The notes beneath the pieces are model-generated. The model searched no databases, was not told the origin of the DNA, and saw nothing but the letters and a program-made list of their open reading frames with translations. This document shows, piece by piece, positions 27,531 to 36,194 of a stretch of DNA of 64,000 nt. Origin of the DNA: Bradyrhizobium erythrophlei (GTDB lineage Bacteria; Pseudomonadota; Alphaproteobacteria; Rhizobiales; Xanthobacteraceae); assembly GCF_900142985.1 (NCBI RefSeq), contig NZ_LT670849.1, forward strand, positions 5,224,501-5,288,500. The letters are read 5' to 3'. Numbering within the stretch: the stretch's first letter is position 1; each line of letters opens with the position of its first letter. The position numbers and the translations under genes are program-made.

Positions 27531-27545
27531 GGAAACTCCGGTGTT
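27433..27545. repeat. 113-base dispersed repeat, copy A
   Basis: Differs at two positions from 47539-47651. It covers the signal-peptide coding region and 15 bases upstream of the shared ATG. Confidence 0.85.
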
Positions 27546-27555
27546 CCGTTCAACT

Positions 27556-28173
27556 TCAGAACCTGCGCCGGCCGAGATAGCGAAGTGCAAGCATGATCTG
27601 GCAGGCCTGACGCCAAAGGGTAGCTTCGTAGCGGCATAGCCGGTCGAGCGGGTAGGTCGGTAGGTTCGCCAAACGGACATAGGCGCCAGTGGCGTCACCG
27701 GGTGGACCGGGCGGCTCTGCGAGCGATGTTGAATCTATGGTCTCGTCGTTCAATTCTTCCAGCTCGTGTTGCGAGCCGCGGTCGATCGCCACCGCCTGCC
27801 GGTACAAGTTGTCAAGCAGTTTTTGCCGGTTCTGATGAGCGTGCTGTCGGTGTCGGAATTGAAGTAGCTGTTTCGCTTGAATCTTGAACAGTCCGCTCTC
27901 TATTGCCGTGGCGCGGCGCAAACGCCAAAGCAGGCTTGCCAGCCTGAGAACCAATTCCCGCTCGACAGCGGATTCCGCGTCATAATCATCGGTCACGGCC
28001 ATTTCAAACGCCGCATAGTCCTCGGCGTCTTCCAGCGCATCGATGACCGTTTCGGCGGTTAGCCCATGACGCAGAGCATTTCGCCGCGATCTTTTCTTTC
28101 CGTCTTCGGTTGTAGGTCCGGTGCTCAGACGGGCATTGCGTCGGTTGGCTTCGATTTGTCGAAAAGAGGTCAT
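27556..28173 (-). CDS. Conserved hypothetical protein (205 aa) of the phage-like module
   Basis: MTSFRQIEANRRNARLSTGP and RRNALRHGLTAETVI begin a soluble, charged, helical protein. Starts of this kind are frequent in rhizobial genomes and often lie in prophage-like regions; no activity is known to me. Its ATG overlaps the stop of the ERF gene by four bases (ATGA), making it the last gene of that operon. It ends next to the 113-base repeat. Confidence 0.72.
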   Translation of the reverse strand: MTSFRQIEANRRNARLSTGPTTEDGKKRSRRNALRHGLTAETVIDALEDAEDYAAFEMAVTDDYDAESAVERELVLRLASLLWRLRRATAIESGLFKIQAKQLLQFRHRQHAHQNRQKLLDNLYRQAVAIDRGSQHELEELNDETIDSTSLAEPPGPPGDATGAYVRLANLPTYPLDRLCRYEATLWRQACQIMLALRYLGRRRF

Positions 28174-29411
28174 CTTGCCTCCGGGCGGGCAATTGGCTTC
28201 GTTTCGCTATTTTGCGACCGATCGGAAGGGGTAGCCCGGTTGATTGAATGTCGTCCATTGATCCCAGCGTGCTGAACATCATCGACCTGTTCTGCAGCCG
28301 TAGCGATCTCATGTGCCGTCGTCCAAAGGCTCGCTGCAATCGGCAAGGGATCGATCCCTTGGGTCTCCCACCAGATGCGCTCATCACCGCGGCGATGGAG
28401 TTCGCGGTGGTGTATTCGACAGATCGGAACGGTGAATTTGTCACTGACTTTCCGACCCATGGCTCGCTGCTCGGCGAATTTGAGGTGATGGGCGTCTGAG
28501 GGGGACCGTCCGCAGACGAGGCAGGGCCGGGACGCAACGAACCGAAGGTGGTTACGGTCGCGCTCGCGTACGGGTTTGGTGATCGGACGTACCTGAGCGC
28601 TCTGGCGCCGTCGGCTCTTGGGTGCCTTGTCACGGGTGTCGCTGGGCTGAGTCGATGTCGGAGTGCTCAGCTGGTCCAGCTTGGCTGCAAATTCGCCCTC
28701 GACCGTTTTGGCATCTGCCGCCGAGAGTTGGTTTTTCAGCGGCAAGACCCGATGCGCCCAGGCGGCAAGGGCCTCCGGTTCGCTGACCTCCGCGAGCTCA
28801 GAGATTAGCTGCTGCTGAAGCCTTTCCGAGTCTTCTGGAGGCAAGGTTGGGGTTTTTGGCTTCTCCGCATGGGCAAGCCTTTGCGGCGGTTGCGGCCGCC
28901 GTCGGTGGTGAGTGGGCTTATTGGCCGGCTGGTTCGGTCCGGGCAAGGCGCGTCCGATCTCAGGCGGTCGCTCCTTGGGATCAACGGGCGGGCCTGCCGT
29001 GGAGAGGTCAGGAGCATCAAGATCGTCCTCGCCGGCGATGCCGACGAGGGTAAAAAGCGCATAACGCCGGGCATAGGTCAGCGCAGCCCCTTTGACGTGT
29101 GCCGATGGTTCGGCCACAGGGCAAACCGGCCAGGTGGACGAGACCCATTCGCCGGAGGCGTGAACGAGCAAGGTGGTCAGGATTATTTGTGCCTGGCCAA
29201 TTGCAGTTGTCTGCATGACCGCAATCTCGTGTTGGCCCAGACATTTGCGAACCAGGTCCAATCCGCTTGCGAGCGATGCATAGCGGAAACTCCGTCCGCC
29301 ATCGCCGGAAGGTAACGTGGCAACCATTGTCTTCTCTGGGTTCTCGAGCTCGGCCTGAGCCTTGGCAAGGGCTGTCGCGATCGCACCAATCGTTTGACTG
29401 GAATTATGCAT
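28170..29411 (-). CDS. ERF-family ssDNA-annealing protein with HNH-like C-terminus
   Basis: 413 residues from the ATG at 29411, which overlaps the exonuclease stop by eight bases. Residues about 1-150 are the ERF single-strand annealing domain (AIATALAKAQAELENPEKTM, YASLASGLDLVRKCL, GAALTYARRYALFTLVGIAG). A proline-rich linker leads to residues about 305-365 with CLVCGRSPSDAHHLKF and ICRIHHRELHRRGDERIWW, a Cys2/His cluster like HNH/DUF968 phage proteins. ERF proteins pair with an exonuclease for phage recombination, and that partner is the gene just upstream. Confidence 0.85.
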   Translation of the reverse strand: MHNSSQTIGAIATALAKAQAELENPEKTMVATLPSGDGGRSFRYASLASGLDLVRKCLGQHEIAVMQTTAIGQAQIILTTLLVHASGEWVSSTWPVCPVAEPSAHVKGAALTYARRYALFTLVGIAGEDDLDAPDLSTAGPPVDPKERPPEIGRALPGPNQPANKPTHHRRRPQPPQRLAHAEKPKTPTLPPEDSERLQQQLISELAEVSEPEALAAWAHRVLPLKNQLSAADAKTVEGEFAAKLDQLSTPTSTQPSDTRDKAPKSRRRQSAQVRPITKPVRERDRNHLRFVASRPCLVCGRSPSDAHHLKFAEQRAMGRKVSDKFTVPICRIHHRELHRRGDERIWWETQGIDPLPIAASLWTTAHEIATAAEQVDDVQHAGINGRHSINRATPSDRSQNSETKPIARPEAR

Positions 29412-30252
29412 CTGCAGCCTCGACCAGCTCGAAGCTGACAGCGCCGGATTTAGAGCGCTTGGCCTTAAGCCCGTGTCCCACGGCTTCCCTGGCATCTTCC
29501 GGAACGAGTTTTTTCAGGTCAGCTTTGCTGGCTTCGTGTTCTTCGTAGGCCGTTTTGGTTCGTCGGTAGACGACCGCAAGTTCAGCCCAACTGTTCGACG
29601 AGCTCATGTCGACGATGCGGACCGCTTCCAGGCGGGGTCTGGGCGGTTCGAGGCCAAACAGGTGAGGGGGTTCGCCCGATTGCACGCACCGCCAGAACTT
29701 CTTCTCGGCGGTCAGCAACAAATGCTGATAAAGCGGATCGGCACTGATCTGGATCTCGACCCACTTTCCGCCTCCGGTGATAATCGAAAGCACTGCGTTG
29801 CGGGCGTTGGCCACCCACATGTTGTGCTGAAGCTGGGCCATGTGCTTCTCAGCCGCGGCCTCTTCCGAAAACGACCAGGGCAGCATGAACTTGGCTTCGT
29901 ACACCGCTCCATTTGGCTCTACGATGCCATCGACGGTCGCAGCCATCCATTTGTGGACGGGATGGCGCAAGCGTTTCTGGGCGTCCTTCACGGTTTGTCC
30001 CGTGTTGCTCTCATACCAGCGGCGATTCAGGTCTTCCGTGACGACGCCCAACTGAACGATCAGGTTGCGAGAGAAATCCTGCGGTTCTGCGTCGCCTCGC
30101 TTTTCGCGCCACAGACGTAAGAGGTCCGCTTGATCATCTCCCATGATGATGCGGGCGTCCGATCCGCCGATAAAATGGCGCCGATCGGCAGGATTGAAAC
30201 GAATAACTTGGGAACTTGGCGCGACCGCGCCATTCGACGGACTGATACTCAC
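29404..30252 (-). CDS. YqaJ-like phage recombination exonuclease
   Basis: 282 residues with a GTG start at 30252; GGAG lies about ten bases upstream and 30351 would be a non-conserved extension. RRHFIGGSDARIIMGDD, LRLWREKRGDAEPQDFS, AATVDGIVEPNGAVYEAKF and AQLQHNMWVANARNAVLSII carry the D-x-E-x-K-type nuclease core of lambda-exonuclease-like YqaJ proteins. It would resect double-strand ends to make 3' tails for the ERF protein. The C-terminal 70 residues are charged and helical. Confidence 0.85.
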   Translation of the reverse strand: MSISPSNGAVAPSSQVIRFNPADRRHFIGGSDARIIMGDDQADLLRLWREKRGDAEPQDFSRNLIVQLGVVTEDLNRRWYESNTGQTVKDAQKRLRHPVHKWMAATVDGIVEPNGAVYEAKFMLPWSFSEEAAAEKHMAQLQHNMWVANARNAVLSIITGGGKWVEIQISADPLYQHLLLTAEKKFWRCVQSGEPPHLFGLEPPRPRLEAVRIVDMSSSNSWAELAVVYRRTKTAYEEHEASKADLKKLVPEDAREAVGHGLKAKRSKSGAVSFELVEAADA

Positions 30253-30825
30253 CGGGGTTCTCCTCTCAAGGTGACGGACGCGACACTGCTTGCCGCACTG
30301 CCTTGAGCCCGCACGCGAGCGGGAGGAGATGCCCGGGCAAAAAGCCCTCACGAATCAGTAACGCTCGTTTGGCAGAGGAATGCCAGTCCTTTCTGCAGCA
30401 AGATTCTTGCTCGTTTCGCGCCTTGGCCCAGGCCGTTATTGACGAAACAAAGCCAATTCGGGAGCCGGTTTTGCCGCCAACTTTATCGTTGTGGGCTTGG
30501 CTTTGTCTTGGTTGCTCTGCGACTGCGACCGGCGCAATCCTCGCGGAACGGCAGGGCAATTGGGGAGGGCTGGCAGGATCTATTTTCAGGTCAGTCGGTG
30601 CATTAACGAGACAGCGGCGTGCATTAGTCACCGGCACCGATCGAGAGCTTCACTAACAAAACTCTCGTTGCTGGTGCAGCCGCAAGGCCACGGCGATCGG
30701 AGGAGATCCGGCAAGGAAGGGCCGAGCTCCCAGGCAGGAGCTCGGCCAGCTGTTTGACGAAAAGGTCTCGTCGAGAAGCGCATAGATGAACGGCGTCTGT
30801 CGGCCGGCCATCTCTCGTGAAAAAG
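30253..30825. other. Gene-poor stretch within the phage-like module
   Basis: Open frames exist on both strands (for example - strand 30266-30637) but none has recognisable motifs or a clear start. It holds a strong inverted repeat at 30720-30747. Confidence 0.4.
30720..30747. repeat. Perfect inverted repeat, 11-base arms
   Basis: GGCCGAGCTCC, a six-base loop CAGGCA and GGAGCTCGGCC. There is no T-run on either side, so it could be an operator, an RNA hairpin or an imperfect terminator between the DUF5681 gene and the exonuclease. Confidence 0.55.
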
Positions 30826-31290
30826 TTAGCTTTCTTCGTCGTCTCTCTCCTTAGCTTTTTTATCAGCGAGATCGTTAACCCATGCATTCGATGCTTCCCT
30901 CACCATCTCGATCATCTTCATGTCGGCTTCCGTCATCACACGCTTCCACTCTTCGCGGAAGTCCTTAAGCCCTCCGGTATACTTGAGCAAAAGTTTCGCA
31001 CTTGCGTCGTCGCCTGAGAGCGCTTTGGTACCAAGCCTCATGAGAATGGCCTCATAGGTTGGTACCTGCTCTTTCTTACCTTTCCGCGTTATCTCAACCG
31101 GCTCCATCATGAATCGACGTACTGGAAAATCATCTTCCTCATAAGCAACTCGCGGTCGTCCTTTCGGATTGCCGGATTGCCCACGCCTGAACCGCGAGTG
31201 CTTCGGCGGCTTGCAATAGCCGACCTTTTCTTCATCACCCGGATTTTCAGCATCGTCTTCTATGTGGTGAAACTTCACTTTCTTGGTCAT
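30826..31290 (-). CDS. DUF5681 protein (154 aa)
   Basis: ATG at 31290 (MTKKVKFHHIEDD). GYCKPPKHSRFRRGQSGNPK and GRPR form the DUF5681 signature, a short element typical of phage and prophage genes near terminase or methylase genes. The rest is charged and helical. It starts 18 bases after the methyltransferase stop and is co-transcribed with it. A DNA-packaging or regulatory role is plausible, not shown. Confidence 0.8.
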   Translation of the reverse strand: MTKKVKFHHIEDDAENPGDEEKVGYCKPPKHSRFRRGQSGNPKGRPRVAYEEDDFPVRRFMMEPVEITRKGKKEQVPTYEAILMRLGTKALSGDDASAKLLLKYTGGLKDFREEWKRVMTEADMKMIEMVREASNAWVNDLADKKAKERDDEES

Positions 31291-31308
31291 GGTAGCCCCC
31301 TCTCTCAC

Positions 31309-32748
31309 TCAACGACCCGCACCCCTGCGGGCCTTCACTTCAGCAAAAGTCTCGTTCGTTTCAGCAAGACGCGCGGTCTTGCCGGTGAATGTCTGCCAAC
31401 GCTCCACGATGGTGTCGCAATAGAGCGGATCAATCTCCATGAGACGCGCGCGGCGTTTGGTGCGCTCAGCCGCGATCATGGTAGTGCCCGAGCCTGCGAA
31501 CGGGTCGAGCACGACGCCACCGCGGTCCGAGCAGTCCTTTAGGGCGTCCACCACCATGGCGACCGGCTTGACGGTTGGATGCATGGCCAACGTCTCGTCA
31601 CGCCCGCGCCCGAAACTATTGAAGCCCGGATATTGCCAGACGTTGGTCCGATGTCGGCCCTTGCCACCAAGACCGAAGTTGTTGATCGGCTTGCCAGGAG
31701 TGGCATAGACGCAGATCAGCTCGTGCTGCGATCGGTAGAAGCTCCCCATGCCTGCGTTGGGTTTAACCCAGACGATGAGGTTCCTCATCGCCCCGAACAC
31801 TGGGTGCGCGGCTGCCCACAGCTCGGACAGATGCCGCCAGTCCATGCAAAAGAAGCCGACCGCACCTGCCTGCATGTAGGCGAAGATGTTGCCAAACACG
31901 ATCGACAGAAACGCCGAAAACTCTCTGGACGACATCTCACCCGCCGCCATGGCGAATTCGCGCACGCCTTCGCGCTTGCTCACGTGACCGGCGTTGGGCA
32001 CGTTATAAGGGGGGTCCGTGAAGACCATTGCCACTTGGTCACGCCCCATTAACGCGGCATAGTCATCGGGATTTGTAGCGTCCCCGCACAGCAGGCGGTG
32101 TTCATCGCACTCCCAGATGTCGCCCGCTGATGTTACGGCTGGCGTCTCTGGAGGCAGCGTCGCGAAAACGTCGGCGGGATCGGCGCGGTCTTTCTTGGTA
32201 TCGTCGCCGATGATCTGATCGATTTCGACCGTCTCGAAGCCGACGATGCCTGGGTCGAAATCGAGTTCGGTGCTGGCATCGAATAGGAACGAAAGCTCCT
32301 CGGTAAGAATGTCCAAGTTCCAGGTCGAAAGCTCTGCGAGCCGATTATCAGCTAGTGCGACACCTTGCTTCTGGGTAGCTGTCAGATGCGAAAGCCTGAT
32401 CACCGGCAAATGTTCAAAGCGGGAGCGTTTGGCTGCCTCAAAGCGCGCGTGTCCGGCGATGATCTTGTTGTCCTCGTCGACCAGCAAAGGCGTAGTGAAC
32501 CCGAATTGCTCGAAGTTCGCTTGGAGCAACGCGATCTGCTTTTCCGGGTGCTTCTTTGCGTTTTTGGGATTTGGGTGAAGCTCGACGATCGGGACAACTT
32601 CGACGCACTCGGCCCGTATGCGGGCGTCAAGTCGTATCTGCGGCCCTAACGGATCAGGTTGCTCCGCGCGCGGCCGCTCGACGACGACCGGATCGTCGTC
32701 GACGTGGGTAGTTGTTTTCGCTGGTTTGGCGCCGAATCTTATTGGCAT
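31309..32748 (-). CDS. ParB-like domain / DNA methyltransferase fusion
   Basis: 479 residues. Residues about 50-140 are a ParB/sulfiredoxin-type domain (VVPIVELHPNPKNAKKHPEK, IIAGHARFEAAKR, ALADNRLAE). Residues about 240-460 are an N4/N6 amino-methyltransferase of beta-class order: DPPY in VFTDPPYNVP, then the SAM motif DPFAGSGTT. This architecture is common in phages of alphaproteobacteria; no restriction partner is nearby, so it is likely an orphan or phage-protective methylase. AGGAGG precedes the ATG but is caught in a hairpin. Confidence 0.9.
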   Translation of the reverse strand: MPIRFGAKPAKTTTHVDDDPVVVERPRAEQPDPLGPQIRLDARIRAECVEVVPIVELHPNPKNAKKHPEKQIALLQANFEQFGFTTPLLVDEDNKIIAGHARFEAAKRSRFEHLPVIRLSHLTATQKQGVALADNRLAELSTWNLDILTEELSFLFDASTELDFDPGIVGFETVEIDQIIGDDTKKDRADPADVFATLPPETPAVTSAGDIWECDEHRLLCGDATNPDDYAALMGRDQVAMVFTDPPYNVPNAGHVSKREGVREFAMAAGEMSSREFSAFLSIVFGNIFAYMQAGAVGFFCMDWRHLSELWAAAHPVFGAMRNLIVWVKPNAGMGSFYRSQHELICVYATPGKPINNFGLGGKGRHRTNVWQYPGFNSFGRGRDETLAMHPTVKPVAMVVDALKDCSDRGGVVLDPFAGSGTTMIAAERTKRRARLMEIDPLYCDTIVERWQTFTGKTARLAETNETFAEVKARRGAGR

Positions 32749-32771
32749 GACAGCCTCCTTTTTTGGCTGTC
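32749..32771 (-). promoter_or_regulatory. Hairpin holding the ribosome site of the methyltransferase gene
   Basis: Read on the - strand: GACAGCC, a nine-base A-rich loop, then GGCTGTC directly before ATG. The Shine-Dalgarno AGGAGG spans the loop and the 3' arm, so the folded RNA would hide it. This suggests translational control, perhaps by a protein binding the hairpin. Confidence 0.5.
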
Positions 32772-33361
32772 ACCACCCCGGCATCAGGACGTGCGAGGTC
32801 GACAGCCGTTTTGTAACGACTGCTTCATCTCTCTCACCATCCTTGGTTGACCTCATTTGACCGGGTTCGAAGCAAGCCACGGTCTCAAACGGATAGGGGT
32901 CCTCAATTTGACCCACGCTCATCCGTCGAGGCTGTCATTCGAATATAAGCAAATGTAAGCTGCAGCAAATGAATTATTTGTAACTTTTTGACGCAGCAGC
33001 GCGCGAGCATTCTCGGAAGAGTACTTTTGGATGTCAGCTGCGCGGGTCCGTCGTCGTCGTCAGTCATCTTGGTGGTGCTGTTCTTGAGGCCAAGTGATGG
33101 CGAAGAGAGTGCGCGATGAATCCCTGCTCGAGCGCCGACAATTCGCTGCTAAAGCGCGAAGAATTCCCTGTTCTCGGCCGACGTTTTCCCTCCGGTCTTC
33201 GTAACGTAATTTGGGAAAATAGGCCGTGGGTCAGGCACTTGTGGCGTGGTGTATTGGCTCTACTAAGCCATTTCTCTCGAGATTTTTTTTAAAAATTCCC
33301 TGCTAGCAGGGAATTTAGCAAGATGGGACCACGGTGCAGGTAGCGGACAGTTGCGGAAGCG
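32772..33361. other. Gene-free stretch with palindrome
   Basis: No plausible gene. It holds the upstream region of the methyltransferase operon and a 22-base perfect palindrome at 33294-33315. Confidence 0.5.
33294..33315. repeat. 22-base perfect palindrome
   Basis: AATTCCCTGCT joined to its own complement AGCAGGGAATT, flanked by a run of T and A. A matching half (AATTCCCTG) occurs at 33162-33170. It may be a protein-binding or recombination site. Confidence 0.6.
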
Positions 33362-33484
33362 TCAGCTCCGCTCGTCCGCGATCACCTTGCCGTCGTTGGG
33401 CAGGCTTCCGGGCGGGGCGAGTTCGATGCTGCCACCAATGCCCGGCCGGACGATTTCGATAATGAAATCCTCGTTCACCGCCAT
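33362..33484 (-). CDS. Short hypothetical protein (40 aa)
   Basis: ATG at 33484; MAVNEDFIIEIVRPGIGG and SIELAPPGSLPNDGK have a regular composition unlike shadow frames, but the ribosome site is weak. It may be the tail of a lost longer gene, since the frame is open upstream to 34078. Confidence 0.3.
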   Translation of the reverse strand: MAVNEDFIIEIVRPGIGGSIELAPPGSLPNDGKVIADERS

Positions 33485-33534
33485 GTCGGTGCGGGCTTTC
33501 AAGGCTGCCGAAGTTTCCGATCTAGGTCGCTCAG

Positions 33535-34305
33535 TTATTCGTCGTCGTAGTACTGCCACCGCGGCGGGTGCTGCCGGCGCGGCGGTGGCGCCGGCTGCAT
33601 TCTCGTTTGCGGCGACTGGGTCGGTCCTGCCGAAGGCGGAGACGTCTTGGGCAACGCGCTTTGCTCGGAAACCTTGGCGAGCAGGCGCGCCATGTCTTCC
33701 TGCTTCGTCTTGAGCTGCTCGATGGCTTTTGCATTGTCGCTGGCTATTTGGTCTTGCTTTGCCTTGAGCTGTTCCATCGCTTGCTCCAGATTTGCGATAT
33801 CGCTCGTCACCCTTTGCAGCAACTGTGTCAGGTCTGAAGCCGCCGAGGCAACCGTAGCAGCGTCCTGCGGTCCAGTGTGGGACAACGGTGCTGCTTGCGG
33901 CGGCGCTGCCTCCGCCACGGTCACTTGAACGGGGGATGGATCGGGTTGCGCAGGAAACGGCGGGGTCTTCGATGGCAAGGATGGCGTGGAAATGAGCTGC
34001 GGCGCCCATTCGGCGCCAATCAGCATCACGCCGCCATGAGACGATTGCAAAACGAAGGCGACGATGCCCACGATACATGCCGCCGACAGCAGGCCGACGA
34101 GGCCACGCCTCGTAAGCCTCCGATGCGGTGGTTGCGCGGCGGATCTAACCGAAGGTTCGTGTACGGTATCGCGCCCAATTTTTGAAATCCGTTCAGACAC
34201 ACGCGCAAGCTCTTCATCGGCGCGCGCGATTTGTTCGTAGGCACGCGCGATTTGTTCATCGGCGCGCGAGATCAAGTCATCCTTCGTATTCGGTGTGGAG
34301 CTCAT
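33535..34305 (-). CDS. Membrane-anchored coiled-coil protein (256 aa)
   Basis: ATG at 34305 with GGAG upstream. Residues about 7-35 are a perfect heptad array based on (A-D/Y-E-Q/E-I/L-A-R), encoded by near-identical 21-base units. Then comes a basic stretch, one membrane helix (GLVGLLSAACIVGIVAFVL), a proline-rich periplasmic linker, a second long coil (LEQAMEQLKAKQDQIASDN) and a Pro/Gln/Arg-rich tail ending WQYYDDE. Proteins of this plan are frequent in Bradyrhizobium; function unknown, a structural envelope role is plausible. Confidence 0.75.
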   Translation of the reverse strand: MSSTPNTKDDLISRADEQIARAYEQIARADEELARVSERISKIGRDTVHEPSVRSAAQPPHRRLTRRGLVGLLSAACIVGIVAFVLQSSHGGVMLIGAEWAPQLISTPSLPSKTPPFPAQPDPSPVQVTVAEAAPPQAAPLSHTGPQDAATVASAASDLTQLLQRVTSDIANLEQAMEQLKAKQDQIASDNAKAIEQLKTKQEDMARLLAKVSEQSALPKTSPPSAGPTQSPQTRMQPAPPPRRQHPPRWQYYDDE

Positions 34306-34765
34306 TGGCGTTTTTCTCCGTCCAATGTCATCCGCAGATAGGGTCGAACATCCCGCAGGTTGACCGCCAGGCAAGACCTTAATGCAATCTTGTAAGGCGG
34401 ACGATAGAAAGTATAGGACCACATCACCTGACGCGCCAAGTCTGACGGTAAGACCAGCGAACGCGGGGAATCCAGCATGTCTGGCTACCTCAGGCCAGCT
34501 CATCGCTGACCGGGTAGGAGCACGGCCGGACACCGCGCTGGTCTGCGCTCAGGAGCGATCCCGCGACCGGGGGGATCTATCAAAACTTTACCGGGTTGGC
34601 TTCAGAGATGGCCCTCAGTCCGAGGCCACTTTGTGCGCGAAGAAAGCCCCGGCCAATGCGCCAGGGTTGCCGCCACATGTCCGTTGTTAGGGATGAGCAG
34701 ACCTAGCTCGGAACGGGCCGATGTCTGGGCGGCGGCGTCCACTTCATGTAGCGTTGGGGACCCGA
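34306..34765. other. Gene-free stretch
   Basis: Only shadow frames seen. It should contain the promoter of the coiled-coil gene at its left end. Confidence 0.4.
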
Positions 34766-35128
34766 TCAGTTGCAAAATACTTGATTTCCGCTGCGATGGC
34801 ATGTCCTGCCGTCGCTGAAATACGTGAAGTTTCCTACAGTCTGCGACGAGGTTCCGTCGCTGTTGTAGCTGTAACTGCCGATACGCTGCGAGCTTGTCCC
34901 GTCGCTGTTGTAAGTGAAGTTACCGAGCCGCTGCGATGACGATCCATCATTCCAATAGGTCGTGCTGCCAATACGTTGTCCGGAAACGCCATTGTCGCAG
35001 TAGGTCTGAGTTCCGATGATCCGGCAGTTTTGGGCATGAGCAGCCGTGAACTTGCCGGCCAGAGCAGCTATCAAGAGCATACCCATTGCAAGGAGGCTAC
35101 GCCGTCCGATCGAAATGATCCGCTGCAT
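34766..35128 (-). CDS. Secreted repeat protein (120 aa)
   Basis: ATG at 35128 with AAGGAG five bases upstream. The signal peptide (RSLLAMGMLLIAALAGKFTAAHA) is followed by NCRIIGTQTYCDNG and about four 18-residue repeats of the form N-x-D-G-x-S-S-Q-x-x-G-x-x-x-Y, ending FSDGRTCHRSGNQVFCN. The four cysteines flank the array. It looks like a small beta-solenoid or sheet exported to the periplasm or outside. Function unknown. Confidence 0.78.
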   Translation of the reverse strand: MQRIISIGRRSLLAMGMLLIAALAGKFTAAHAQNCRIIGTQTYCDNGVSGQRIGSTTYWNDGSSSQRLGNFTYNSDGTSSQRIGSYSYNSDGTSSQTVGNFTYFSDGRTCHRSGNQVFCN

Positions 35129-35264
35129 GAAGCTCCTTCCCCTGAACGAAGGAATTCGACCCCAGCGGGACAACTCAGACAAGATCAATTCCCGAGCTTA
35201 TTTCGCCAGATCTGCTCAAACATCGCCTTAACATCGGATAGCCCCCAGGCCGATAGCGGCATCA

Positions 35265-35363
35265 TTAAGTTAGAAATCTCCGATACAGCACCATCAGAAT
35301 TACAAAAATCAGGAAGACAGCACCACCAATCAGAAGCTCCCTATTTTCCTCATGTCTCGTCAT
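35265..35363 (-). CDS. Tiny membrane protein (32 aa)
   Basis: ATG at 35363; MTRHEENRELLIGGAVFLIF then VILMVLYRRFLT. A charged N-terminus, one helix and a basic C-terminal anchor follow the positive-inside rule. No family recognised. Confidence 0.55.
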   Translation of the reverse strand: MTRHEENRELLIGGAVFLIFVILMVLYRRFLT

Positions 35364-35493
35364 GCGTAATCCCCGGAGCGTTACTGCCCTATCTCACTCC
35401 TCGTGCGGGGGTTGAGTCAATTGCTGGGAACCGTATTGACTCAAATTTGGGTTGGTCCTGAATACCGCTTTGTTTAGCTTATCGGAGTTTGCA

Positions 35494-35616
35494 ATGAGTA
35501 GCCGATACGTGCTTTCGGCGTTGGCCGGCATTTTCCTGGCTGTGGTATTTATTGCGGTCGTTACGACCGTTAAGCATCTCTCTCATAACCAGACCGTAGC
35601 GCTGAGCCGTCGCTGA
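35494..35616 (+). CDS. Tiny membrane protein (40 aa)
   Basis: ATG with CGGAG eight bases upstream; MSSRYVLSALAGIFLAVVFI, then AVVTTVKHLSH and a short polar tail. One helix or an uncleaved signal anchor. Below the usual length cut-off but with a good start signal. Confidence 0.55.
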   Translation: MSSRYVLSALAGIFLAVVFIAVVTTVKHLSHNQTVALSRR

Positions 35617-35666
35617 TTTTTTTGCAGGCGGTAACAAGTCCGCGCTGGTGGCCCGTGCCGTCCGGT

Positions 35667-35951
35667 TCAGCAGGAGTGCCGAATAAACTTGGCACCACCA
35701 AATTCGGCTTCGCGCCATACGAGCCGACATCGTCGAAAGGTGTGACAGCCGTCTTCGGTGATCACGAATTCGACCGGTAAAAGAGGTTGTTTGCCGTGAA
35801 GCCGAAAGGCCATTCCCCGCGTCGAAATATCTCGTATCGTGAACGAGAATAGATCGTTCAACCCGTGAATACGAAGAAGTGCGCCGCGGCTGCACGACGA
35901 CCGATCAGCTAGCCGACGCTCAAATTCGGCCTCGCAAGGATCGCAAAGCAT
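35667..35951 (-). CDS. PilZ-like domain protein (94 aa)
   Basis: ATG at 35951. FERRLADRSSCSRGALLRIH, FTIRDISTRGMAFRL and CRLVWREAEFGGAKF follow the PilZ pattern (R-x3-R, then D/N-x-S-x2-G), the cyclic-di-GMP receptor fold. The first element is R-R-L-A-D-R rather than canonical RxxxR, so binding is uncertain. A truncated relative lies at 49358-49531. Confidence 0.75.
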   Translation of the reverse strand: MLCDPCEAEFERRLADRSSCSRGALLRIHGLNDLFSFTIRDISTRGMAFRLHGKQPLLPVEFVITEDGCHTFRRCRLVWREAEFGGAKFIRHSC

Positions 35952-36194
35952 GATCAGGCCTCTGACCTAGACCGGTTCGCCAGTAATCTGGATCAATGTT
36001 GACGGTTAGGTCTCAATCGTCTGGTCAGCGAGTGACAGCACAATAGGTCTCTAAAGTTAAGCTTGATGGGCGTCCTAAAGGTTAAATCGGGAACCATCCC
36101 CACATTCCCCGAACCGCGCGCTTGCGCAGCTCACAGATTCAGCTTTGAATTTAAACGGGGACGATCGGCGTTAAGCCGGCCAACGGAGGGAACA

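Noticed and set aside
27191..27640. + strand frames over the 113-base repeat (Lys/Arg-rich products)
   Set aside because: They are antisense to the conserved signal-peptide reading, which is supported by its twin at 47.6 kb.
30303..30656. 117-codon + strand frame in the phage-like module
   Set aside because: No motif, no ribosome site, and opposite to the operon; composition fits a shadow.
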